A stretch of 6,634 nucleotides of DNA from a bacterium. GTDB lineage: Bacteria; Ratteibacteria; UBA8468; B48-G9; JAFGKM01. The translations under genes and the position numbers were made by a program. The notes below the pieces were generated by a model. The model had not been told where the DNA came from, made no database searches, and saw only the letters and a list, made by a program, of their open reading frames with translations. Shown piece after piece: positions 1-5,009 of this stretch (position 1 is the first letter of the stretch; every line of letters begins with the position of its first letter). The DNA lies in the NCBI GenBank assembly GCA_021157805.1, contig JAGGVW010000268.1, forward strand, positions 1 to 6,634, read 5' to 3'.

Positions 1-101
1 AAACTTTCTTCAGGAATTAATCCTGTAAGTTTCTTCAGGTAATTCTCAATCTCTTCAAGTTTCTCTATTACAACATCTATTTTTTCTTTTGTTTTTTTCA
101 T
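1..101 (-). CDS. Small coiled-coil protein, N-terminal part only
   Basis: This frame opens with ATG at 101-99 and runs off the left edge with no stop, giving about 33 residues that begin MKKTKEKIDVVIEKLEEIEN. Hydrophobic residues fall in a clean heptad pattern (I8, V11, L15, I18, L22, L25) flanked by Lys and Glu, so the visible part is an amphipathic helix likely to form a coiled coil. It ends toward a proline-containing turn (LIPEES). No Shine-Dalgarno is visible directly upstream, but an exact TATAAT lies 50 nt before the start on the same strand. I do not recognise the family. The gene reads away from the repeat and tRNA-half region, so it could belong either to an integrated element or to the chromosome. 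Confidence 0.55.
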   Translation of the reverse strand, partial: MKKTKEKIDVVIEKLEEIENYLKKLTGLIPEES

Positions 102-150
102 TTTTTTTATTTTACCATATTTACTTTTATTTCAAGAAAATCTTTCTTTT

Positions 151-156
151 ATTATA
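151..156 (-). promoter_or_regulatory. Candidate -10 box for the leftward coiled-coil gene
   Basis: The minus strand reads TATAAT at 156-151, an exact -10 hexamer, followed by purine-rich sequence. Transcription would start near 144, leaving a leader of about 43 nt before the ATG at 101. No good TTGACA-like -35 sits 16-18 bp upstream (that stretch is T/A-rich), so this rests on the -10 alone in a very AT-rich context. Confidence 0.35.
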
Positions 157-184
157 CCCTTTCAGAAAAAATTTTAAAAATTTT

Positions 185-273
185 GTGCCATATTTGTGTC
201 ATAAAAGTGGGAAAAAATGGGAAAAATTGAGAAATTTTTGGTGTCCAAATAGTGTCCATTCAGTGTCCAAAAT
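185..273 (+). repeat. Array of GTGTCC-type units on an 11-bp step
   Basis: The clearest units are GTGTCCAAATA (241), GTGTCCATTCA (252) and GTGTCCAAAAT (263), exactly 11 bp apart. Weaker relatives sit on the same step further left: GTGCCATATTT (185), GTGTCATAAAA (196) and GTGGGAAAAAA (207). The register slips by 1 bp between about 229 and 241. The spacing puts each unit on the same DNA face, as expected for a protein that binds side by side. Together with the nearby tRNA half, the best reading is arm-type binding sites of a tyrosine recombinase. An operator or iteron array remains possible. No ORF here looks coding. Confidence 0.6.
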
Positions 274-290
274 CATATAAAATCATATAA
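271..290 (+). repeat. Perfect 10-bp tandem duplication
   Basis: The ten bases AATCATATAA occur twice in immediate succession (271-280 and 281-290), directly after the last GTGTCC unit. It may be replication slippage in AT-rich DNA or an easily melted or bent element next to the array. No function can be assigned. Confidence 0.6.
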
Positions 291-307
291 ATTGGTATAA
301 ATAAAAA

Positions 308-347
308 ATTTCTGTAAGTTATTGAAAAATCTGGTATTTACAGAAAT
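308..347. repeat. Perfect 10-bp inverted repeat with 20-bp spacer
   Basis: The left arm ATTTCTGTAA (308-317) is exactly complementary to the right arm TTACAGAAAT (338-347). Two further inner positions could pair (G318-T337, T319-A336). No T-run follows on either side, so it does not look like an intrinsic terminator. It sits between the GTGTCC array and the tRNA half, which would suit a recombinase or accessory-factor site, but that role is inferred only from position. Confidence 0.5.
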
Positions 348-378
348 ATCAAGGAATTCACAAAATTCTCAAAATAGG

Positions 379-416
379 ATTACAAGTGCGCCGCTCTTCC
401 GCTGAGCTAAGGTGGC
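379..416 (-). pseudogene. 5' half of a tRNA-Thr(UGU) gene, truncated after the anticodon loop
   Basis: Read on the minus strand from 416, the fragment has every element of a tRNA 5' half: acceptor strand GCCACCT, TA at positions 8-9, D-arm GCTC/AGCGGAA/GAGC, one linker G, anticodon 5' strand GCGCA and loop CTTGTAA (380-386) with anticodon TGT. A matching 3' strand would read TGCGC, but the sequence is TCCTA and only the first pair forms. No T-arm, no AGGTGGC acceptor strand and no CCA follow, so the gene is broken within one base of the anticodon loop. That is a known crossover position for tyrosine integrases, and a displaced half-tRNA is the usual scar of such integration. No convincing promoter is visible upstream, in keeping with an inactive remnant. 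Confidence 0.8.
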
Positions 417-517
417 AAATTTACTATTTTCTCTGCTTAAATCCTTTATTTTTCTTGTTTTTTGAGTTTTTTATTTAGTTATGTTTAATCTTACTTTTTT
501 ATATCTTTTCTCCAGAA

Positions 518-541
518 TTTTGGCTACATTTTTGACTACAC
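518..541 (+). repeat. Pair of 12-bp-spaced TGRCTACA units
   Basis: TGGCTACA at 521-528 and TGACTACA at 533-540 differ at one base and are each preceded by a T-run. They lie about 105-125 bp from the upstream end of the tRNA half, opposite the GTGTCC array, so the half-tRNA is flanked on both sides by short direct repeats. This is the layout of an integrase attachment site (arm, core, arm). The two repeat families differ in sequence, so whether one protein binds both is not shown. Confidence 0.45.
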
Positions 542-549
542 TTTTTAAA

Positions 550-566
550 GCCACCTTCACTTGTAA
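550..566 (+). other. 17-nt echo of the tRNA-Thr half (acceptor start joined to anticodon loop)
   Basis: These bases read GCCACCTT followed directly by CACTTGTAA. The first eight equal the 5' end of the tRNA half at 379-416 and the next nine equal its anticodon-loop segment, here on the opposite strand and with the D-arm between them missing. It could be a second, deleted copy left by recombination at the same tRNA, or chance. It has no cloverleaf potential of its own. Confidence 0.3.
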
Positions 567-714
567 AAGAACTATGAAAAATTATATCTATTTTTAAAAA
601 GATGTCAATATCACGAATTGAGACATGACAGTTGTCAAGTCAACTTCGCCACTAATTTACTCAGATATTTCTTTTTCCTTATCCTGCCTGCTTTTTCACT
701 CTCTCTACATGGTG
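567..714. other. Non-coding stretch without a recognised gene
   Basis: I see no supported gene or RNA here. The only structure noted is the small dyad TGACAGTTGTCA at 626-637, within a patch where TGTCA recurs in both orientations (603-643). No terminator-like hairpin with a T-run and no promoter pair with acceptable spacing were found. The same holds for 417-517, which is nearly pure A/T. Confidence 0.4.
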
Positions 715-843
715 CTAAACTTTAATTTTTTTCAGTAAATCATCAGAAACAACTTCTTTACTATTTAACATTTCTAAGAGAGAAAGCACTTCTTTATCCA
801 CTTCAGTTAACTTTAATCCTTTCTTTTTAATATTTTTTATCTC
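715..843 (-). pseudogene. Startless 43-codon open frame, possible 3' remnant of a gene
   Basis: On the minus strand an open frame runs from just after a TAA (846-844) to a TAG at 717-715. It encodes a protein-like sequence including GLKLTEVDKEVLSLLEMLNS, with amphipathic helical spacing and a charged C-terminus (DDLLKKIKV). The only ATG is internal at codon 25, so a normal gene of this length has no start. It is most easily read as the C-terminal end of a gene whose 5' part was lost, possibly when the neighbouring IS256 copy (869-1389) inserted or decayed. No family is recognised and chance cannot be excluded. Confidence 0.3.
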
Positions 844-846
844 TTA

Positions 847-852
847 TATAAT
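847..852 (+). promoter_or_regulatory. Candidate -10 box upstream of the transposase relic
   Basis: An exact TATAAT lies 16 bp before the ATG of the transposase remnant, inside TTATATAATAAAG. No good -35 is present at 16-18 bp upstream. It may be the original transposase promoter or chance AT-rich sequence. Confidence 0.25.
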
Positions 853-868
853 AAAGAGAGAGCGGAAA

Positions 869-1389
869 ATGGGAGGATGGAGATTGAGTAAGGAAGAATT
901 TGAGAGATGTAAGAAAGAGGCAGTAGAAAAGACAGTAGAGAAATTTTTTCCTGATATAGAAGATAATGAGAAAATGGGGTTATGCAGATTTTTTGAGGAG
1001 TTGTTTAATGAATTTATGGTGAGTGAGAGGGAGATATATTTAGAGAAAGAAGAGAAGGATAAGGGGAATGGGTATTACAGCAGGGATTTAATTTCAAGAT
1101 TTGGGAAATTAGGATTAGAGGTGCCGAGAACAAGGAATGGGAAATTCAGACCATATCTGTTAGGAGAGAATACAAGAGGAGTTCAGATGATTTTGAAGAA
1201 TTTTAAATTTCATTGATAGGTAATGGGTATAGCAAAAATCAAATACAGAGGACCTTGAAAAAGTTAGAATTACCGTATAGTGAGCAGGAGATAGAAAAGA
1301 TAAAAGAGAATTTGAGAGAAAAGGTGGATGATTTCCCTGGATTAAACGAGAGCATAAAAGAAAGGCACAACAGGCCTTTCAAATCATAA
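869..1389 (+). pseudogene. IS256/Mutator-family transposase, frameshifted and internally deleted
   Basis: The first frame (869 to about 1175) encodes an N-terminal region ending in GYYSRDLISRFGKLGLEV and PRTRNGKFRPYLL, which matches the conserved start of the Mutator transposase domain (typically NGYRSR..G.LELEVPRDRNG.F.P). Around 1170-1182 the homologous reading moves to another frame (KRSSDDFEEF), hits TAA at 1204-1206, then continues with ISLIGNGYSKNQIQ and a QEIEKIKENLREKVDDF segment, which fits the family's helical region. After that the catalytic DDE core is absent: the frame jumps to GLNESIKERHNRPFKS and stops at 1387-1389. About 520 nt remain of a gene normally near 1.2 kb. Compared with neighbours it uses more G-ending codons (GAG, AGG, GGG, TTG), consistent with foreign origin. 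It cannot encode an active enzyme. No terminal inverted repeats or target duplication were identified. Confidence 0.85.
1360..1380 (+). repeat. 7-bp perfect hairpin at the end of the transposase relic
   Basis: GAAAGGC (1360-1366) and GCCTTTC (1374-1380) are exact complements around a 7-nt loop. A short A/T run follows, but no T-tract, so termination would be weak. It could be a leftover IS end structure or a weak terminator separating the relic from the glycosidase gene. Confidence 0.35.
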
Positions 1390-1396
1390 TATATAA

Positions 1397-1425
1397 TTGT
1401 ATCTATGAGAAAAATAATGTAGAAT
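1397..1425 (+). promoter_or_regulatory. Candidate promoter of the GH127 gene
   Basis: TTGTAT (1397-1402) and TAGAAT (1420-1425) are separated by 17 bp, a plausible though imperfect -35/-10 pair. Transcription would start near 1432, about 20 nt before the glycosidase ATG, and would include its AGGAG site. An exact TATAAT at 1392-1397 is an alternative -10 but has no -35 partner. Confidence 0.35.
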
Positions 1426-1450
1426 ACCTCATGGCGAAGAAAGGAGAAAA

Positions 1451-3277
1451 ATGGGAGGAAAAATAATAAATCCTACGGAAAAATCTAAATGTAAAGTGTT
1501 TCCTGTAGATATTTCAAATGTAAAAGTTTCAGGTTTCCTTGGAAAAAGAATGGAAGTTAATAGGAAAGTAAGCATTCCCTCTCTTTATAGAAATTTTGAA
1601 AAACATGGTACAGTTGATAATTTCAGAATAGCAAGTGGGACAGAAAAAGGGGAAATAACAAGGCGTCTTGCAACTGATTCTGACCTTTATAAATGGATGG
1701 AAGGTGTTTCCTGGGATTTACAAAATTATTATAATGAGAAAAATGATAAATTTCTTGATAAACTCATAAAACTTGTAGGTAAGACACAGGAAAAATCTGG
1801 ATATATAAATACCTTTTATACAGGAGAATATAAAAAATATAGATTTAAAAATTTGGAAAGTTCTCATGAATTATACTGCGGTGGACATTTAATACAGGCA
1901 GCAATAGCCCATTATAGAAGCACAGGAAAAGAAAATTTTTTAAATATTGCTATAAAATGGGCTGATTATATCTGTAAAAAATTTGGGAAAGGAAAAATTG
2001 AAGAAAACGATGGACATCCAGAAGTTGAAATGTCTCTTGTTGAATTATACAGAACTACAGAGAAAAATAAATACCTGAATCTTTCAGAATTCTTTATGGA
2101 ACAGGAGTATAAAGTTCTATCAAATTTAAAATTCCTTCAATTTAAAGAAGTTTTAGGACATGCTGTAAGAATGATGTATTTAGCCAGTGGAGCAACTGAT
2201 TATTATTCAGAAACAGGAGATGATAGATATAAGAAAGTCCTTTTAAAATTGTGGCAGAGTTTAGCAGAAAGGAAAGTTTATATAACAGGAGGAATTGGTT
2301 CAAGATATTTTGGGGAAAGTTTTGGTGAGGCATATGAACTTCCAAATTTAAGAGCATATGCTGAAAGTTGTGCTGCAATTGCGGTAATGATGTGGCAATT
2401 CAGGATGTTTCTTTTATTTCCTGAAAGTAAATATTTTGACCTTTTTGAAACAACTCTTTATAATGGCTTTCTTTCAGGTGTCTCAATTGATGGGAAAAAA
2501 TATTTTTATGTAAATCCACTTGCTTCAACAAAAGGAAACCACATAAGAAAGGAGTGGTATGATTGTACTTGCTGTCCACCGAATATACAGAGAATGCTAT
2601 CTTCATTACCTGGTTATTTTTACTCTGTCAATAAAAAAGGAATTTATATAAATCTTTATGGAGAAAGTAAAAGTGAAATTACTCTGCCTTCAGGAAATGA
2701 AATCAAAATAATTCAGAAAACCGATTATCCTTTTGATGGAAAAGTTAAAATAGATATCTTATGCAAAAAGGAAGAAAAATTTTCTATTTTCTTAAGAATT
2801 CCAGTATGGAGTGATAAAACAGAAATAAAAATTGGAAAAGAAATTTACAAACCAAAAAGTGGATATTATGAGATCAAAAAGAAATGGAAAGAAAGAAATA
2901 AAATAAAAATAAATTTTGATACCTCTCCTCCTTTTTACATCTCTCATCCTGAAATTGAAAGCACAAATAACTGTTATGCTATAAAAAAAGGTCCTGTTGT
3001 TTACTGTCTTGAAAGTATTGATAATCCAGGTATAAATCTTTTCTCCTGTAAAATAAGAATACAGAAATTAAAAGAAAAATTTGAAGATTTTTCAGGAATA
3101 AGAATACCTTCACTTTATGGGAAAGTTTTAAATCCAGAAAATAAAAAATTGCCTCTATATGAAAAAGAAAAAAATTACCCTACATCTGAGTATAAAAGAA
3201 AAAACTTCAAAGCAATTCCTTATTTTCTCTGGGCAAATAGAGGGAAATCAAAAATGATTGTCTGGATTAAATTCTAA
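1451..3277 (+). CDS. GH127-family glycosidase (beta-L-arabinofuranosidase type), cytosolic
   Basis: At 608 residues this is slightly shorter than characterised GH127 enzymes such as Bifidobacterium HypBA1 (about 658). The opening (VDISNVKVSGFLGKRMEVNR, then RNFEKHG.VDNFRIASG) matches the family start. The catalytic (alpha/alpha)6 barrel spans roughly 20-390 and a beta-rich part follows to the C-terminus. By motif alignment with HypBA1, E289 (FGESFGEAYELPN) corresponds to acid/base Glu322, E305 and C307 (AYAESCA) to zinc ligands Glu338 and Cys340, and C372, C374 and C375 (DCTCCPPN) to Cys415, nucleophile Cys417 and Cys418. All key residues are present, so it should be active. Known members release beta-L-arabinofuranose, but many are untested on other sugars. 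No signal peptide is visible, so it probably acts on imported oligosaccharides in the cytoplasm. AGGAG at 1442-1446 supports this ATG, though 4-nt spacing is tight. It is not in a visible sugar-use operon. Confidence 0.92.
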   Translation: MGGKIINPTEKSKCKVFPVDISNVKVSGFLGKRMEVNRKVSIPSLYRNFEKHGTVDNFRIASGTEKGEITRRLATDSDLYKWMEGVSWDLQNYYNEKNDKFLDKLIKLVGKTQEKSGYINTFYTGEYKKYRFKNLESSHELYCGGHLIQAAIAHYRSTGKENFLNIAIKWADYICKKFGKGKIEENDGHPEVEMSLVELYRTTEKNKYLNLSEFFMEQEYKVLSNLKFLQFKEVLGHAVRMMYLASGATDYYSETGDDRYKKVLLKLWQSLAERKVYITGGIGSRYFGESFGEAYELPNLRAYAESCAAIAVMMWQFRMFLLFPESKYFDLFETTLYNGFLSGVSIDGKKYFYVNPLASTKGNHIRKEWYDCTCCPPNIQRMLSSLPGYFYSVNKKGIYINLYGESKSEITLPSGNEIKIIQKTDYPFDGKVKIDILCKKEEKFSIFLRIPVWSDKTEIKIGKEIYKPKSGYYEIKKKWKERNKIKINFDTSPPFYISHPEIESTNNCYAIKKGPVVYCLESIDNPGINLFSCKIRIQKLKEKFEDFSGIRIPSLYGKVLNPENKKLPLYEKEKNYPTSEYKRKNFKAIPYFLWANRGKSKMIVWIKF

Positions 3278-3286
3278 CAGCGTAGG

Positions 3287-4414
3287 TTAAAAAAGACACA
3301 TTTTGGCAACTTTTTCAATTTCATTCACCATCTTTTCTATTTCTTCATCACTCATAATACCTCTTATTTCAAAAGAAACTGACCTTCCAAGAATTTTTTC
3401 TGATTCAGGATATTCTCCACCACACATTTCAACATTTGCTGTAAAATGCCAGTAATTAAGTGTTGCCGGATTTATTCCATTTTTCTTAATTTCTTTTTTA
3501 AATTTCTCTGCCTTTTCTTTATCTGGAAGATAAATTGTTAAAAAAGTTGCTATGTCACCGTCAGGGTCAAGAATTTCTCTAAACTCAATCCCTTCAATAT
3601 TTTTTATCCCTTCTTTTATTTTATTTTTATTTTCTCTCTGTCTTTTTATTATTTCAGGTAATTTTCTTATCTGTGCAAGACCAATCGCTCCCTGTATTTC
3701 ATTCATTCTGAAATTAAAGCCATCCCTCATTTTCTTTTCATCTCCTCTTCCCACCCCCTGAAGATGTGGATGACCATGGTCATGATACCATTCTGCCTGT
3801 TTATATAAATTCTCATCATCAGTTATAACCATCCCTCCTTCTCCTGCTGTCATAACTTTTACATAATCAAAAGAAAAACATCCTATATCTGCAAAAGTGC
3901 CAAGTTTTTTCCCTTTATATGAAGCCCCTGTGCTCTGACAATTATCTTCAATAACCTTGAGATTTTTTTCTTTAGCGATTTTCAAAATCTCTTCTATTCT
4001 TGCAGCAGAGCCCATCATATGAACAGGTATAATTGCAACTGTATTTTCATTTATTTTCTTTTCAAGGTCAGATGGGTCCATATTAAGTGTCTCATCAATT
4101 TCACAAAGAACTGGTTTAAAACCACCTTCTTTTATTGCTTCAATTGTTGCAACAAAAGTAAAACATTGAGTAATTATTTCTTTCCCTTCTGGTAAATTTA
4201 AACTTTCAAGAGCAACTTTTAAAGCAGCAGAACCAGAAGAAACACCAAGAGCATATTTACTTCCAATAAATTTTTTAAACTCATTTTCAAATTCAGAAAC
4301 CTTGAATATTCCTTCTCTTTCTTTGTCAAACCCATATCTGAAAAGAACTTTTCTTTTCATAACATCAATAACTTCTTTCATTTCTTCTTCACCAAAAAAC
4401 TCTCTTCCTGGCAT
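3287..4414 (-). CDS. DegT/DnrJ/EryC1/StrS aminotransferase, KdnA-like (Kdo C8 amination)
   Basis: This is a 375-residue PLP-dependent sugar aminotransferase. Visible features are the phosphate-binding SSGSAAL (59-65), the aromatic segment QCFTFVATIEAI (83-94), EDNCQSTGASYKG with D157 contacting the PLP pyridine, and FSFDYVKVMTAGEGG with the Schiff-base lysine K186, then NFRMNEIQGAIGLAQ (234-248). Several details recall KdnA, which converts 8-oxo-Kdo (made by KdnB) to 8-amino-3,8-dideoxy-Kdo for lipopolysaccharide: MPGxEFFG at the start, FRYGFD, ATxEAI, the DHGHPH cluster (212-217) and FREILDPDGD before a strand. That subfamily comparison is from memory and no kdnB is in view, so another keto-sugar substrate is possible. 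AGGAG lies 6 nt before the ATG. It follows the TPR-like gene by 13 nt, so both are one transcript. Its stop lies 9 bp from that of the convergent GH127 gene. Confidence 0.88.
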   Translation of the reverse strand: MPGREFFGEEEMKEVIDVMKRKVLFRYGFDKEREGIFKVSEFENEFKKFIGSKYALGVSSGSAALKVALESLNLPEGKEIITQCFTFVATIEAIKEGGFKPVLCEIDETLNMDPSDLEKKINENTVAIIPVHMMGSAARIEEILKIAKEKNLKVIEDNCQSTGASYKGKKLGTFADIGCFSFDYVKVMTAGEGGMVITDDENLYKQAEWYHDHGHPHLQGVGRGDEKKMRDGFNFRMNEIQGAIGLAQIRKLPEIIKRQRENKNKIKEGIKNIEGIEFREILDPDGDIATFLTIYLPDKEKAEKFKKEIKKNGINPATLNYWHFTANVEMCGGEYPESEKILGRSVSFEIRGIMSDEEIEKMVNEIEKVAKMCLF

Positions 4415-4427
4415 TTTTCTCTCCTTT

Positions 4428-4919
4428 TTAATTTTTTTCTTCTACTTTTACATTATATTTTTTTGATTTGTAAAAATAGATTTTTGAATATGGTTTTTTT
4501 GCCAGTTTTGATGCTTTATAATATGCTTTAATTGCCTTTTTTTTCTCACCAAATGCCTCCCACATAATTCCTTCTTCAAAATATAGTTGCCAGTTAGAAG
4601 GGGCATTTTTCTGCCCTTTTTTGTATGTTTGCACAGCACAATTGAGTTTATTTTTATATGGAAGATGTAAAGAATAAAGATTTTTTGCCTGAGACCATTC
4701 TAACCACCCTTTTAAAATATATGGTTCTGGATTTCTCGGTTCTACCCAGGAGATAAAAGTTAAATAATTTTCAGTTATATCGTAATTTCCCTGATGAAAG
4801 GCATCATCAACTTTCATCCATATCACCGGTATAAATGGTTTCAGTATAAGTTTAATTGAAAAAAAGAAGGTAATTATAATCACAAAAAGAATAAATAAAT
4901 ATTTTGTTGTTTTTCCCAT
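4428..4919 (-). CDS. Membrane-anchored TPR-like protein of unknown function
   Basis: The 163-residue product has a short basic N-terminus (MGKTTKY), one strongly hydrophobic helix (about 6-29) and then a helical, aromatic-rich domain. Segments such as DAFHQGNYDITENYLTFISWVEPRNPEPY and NWQLYFEEGIMWEAFGEKKKAIKAYYKASKLA show the W/L, G-Y and A spacing and post-helix proline of tetratricopeptide repeats, about two to three units. No lipobox or cleavable signal is evident, so it is probably anchored with its TPR part outside the cytoplasm, as a scaffold. A longer frame could begin at GTG 4952, but that codon lies inside the -35 box and lacks a ribosome site, so I chose ATG 4919. It precedes the KdnA-like gene in one operon, which hints at an envelope role without proving it. 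Confidence 0.75.
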   Translation of the reverse strand: MGKTTKYLFILFVIIITFFFSIKLILKPFIPVIWMKVDDAFHQGNYDITENYLTFISWVEPRNPEPYILKGWLEWSQAKNLYSLHLPYKNKLNCAVQTYKKGQKNAPSNWQLYFEEGIMWEAFGEKKKAIKAYYKASKLAKKPYSKIYFYKSKKYNVKVEEKN

Positions 4920-4954
4920 ATTATAATTATACACAGGAAAAAGTGAAAACACAA
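4920..4954 (-). promoter_or_regulatory. Promoter of the TPR/aminotransferase operon, implying a leaderless mRNA
   Basis: On the minus strand TTGTGT (4954-4949), a 17-bp spacer and an exact TATAAT (4931-4926) form a good sigma70-type promoter. The six bases after it (4925-4920) again read TATAAT and are followed directly by the ATG at 4919. The expected transcription start, 6-7 nt after the -10, therefore falls on the start codon. No Shine-Dalgarno fits in between, so translation would be leaderless. If the second TATAAT were used, the start would lie inside the gene. Confidence 0.6.
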
Positions 4955-4962
4955 GAATAAAG

Positions 4963-4991
4963 TTGACTTTAAAAAAAGGTATGAATATAAT
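4963..4991 (+). promoter_or_regulatory. Promoter of the lipoprotein-vor operon
   Basis: TTGACT (4963-4968) and TATAAT (4986-4991) are spaced by exactly 17 bp, the strongest promoter match in the window. Transcription would begin near 4998, just before AGGAGG (5000-5005). This leaves a leader of about 12 nt before the ATG at 5010. Its -35 lies only 8 bp from the -35 of the divergent leftward promoter, so polymerase may not occupy both at once. Confidence 0.7.
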
Positions 4992-5009
4992 AAAATAAAA
5001 GGAGGAAGG

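Noticed and set aside
89..280. 63-codon plus-strand frame rich in Phe, Tyr and Lys
   Set aside because: It overlaps the start of the leftward gene and the 11-bp repeat array, has no ribosome site, and its composition is simply translated T-runs.
185..290. Short spaced repeats as a CRISPR array
   Set aside because: Units are 6-11 bp with 11-bp period and no spacers of 30-40 bp, so the geometry is not that of CRISPR.
633..643. Minus-strand TTGACA/TTGACT motifs as -35 boxes
   Set aside because: The sequences 16-18 bp downstream (such as CGTGAT and CAATTC) are poor -10 boxes and no gene follows within a reasonable distance.
1371..1390. TTCAAATC as a tRNA T-loop that might be the missing 3' half of tRNA-Thr
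   Set aside because: The flanking bases do not form a T-stem and there is no acceptor strand complementary to GCCACCT nearby.
866..1461. The 12-mer AAAATGGGAGGA occurring at both the transposase start and the GH127 start, as a possible duplication
   Set aside because: It is a purine-rich start-codon context, the match does not extend beyond 12-13 bases, and neither copy sits at a visible IS end.
1431..1466. 11-codon frame (MAKKGEKWEEK) overlapping the GH127 start, a possible leader peptide
   Set aside because: It has no ribosome site of its own and no regulatory codon pattern; it appears to arise by chance from the purine-rich ribosome binding region.
2142..2606. Minus-strand frames inside the GH127 gene
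   Set aside because: They are antisense shadows of a gene with clear family motifs and show low-complexity composition.
3278..3286. Bidirectional terminator between the convergent GH127 and aminotransferase genes
   Set aside because: Only a 4-bp TAAC/GTTA pairing can be formed across the gap; there is no stable stem, so no terminator is annotated.
4920..4952. Upstream GTG start adding 11 residues to the TPR-like protein
   Set aside because: The GTG lies inside the -35 box, no ribosome site precedes it, and the added residues (from VFSLFP) do not improve the membrane segment.
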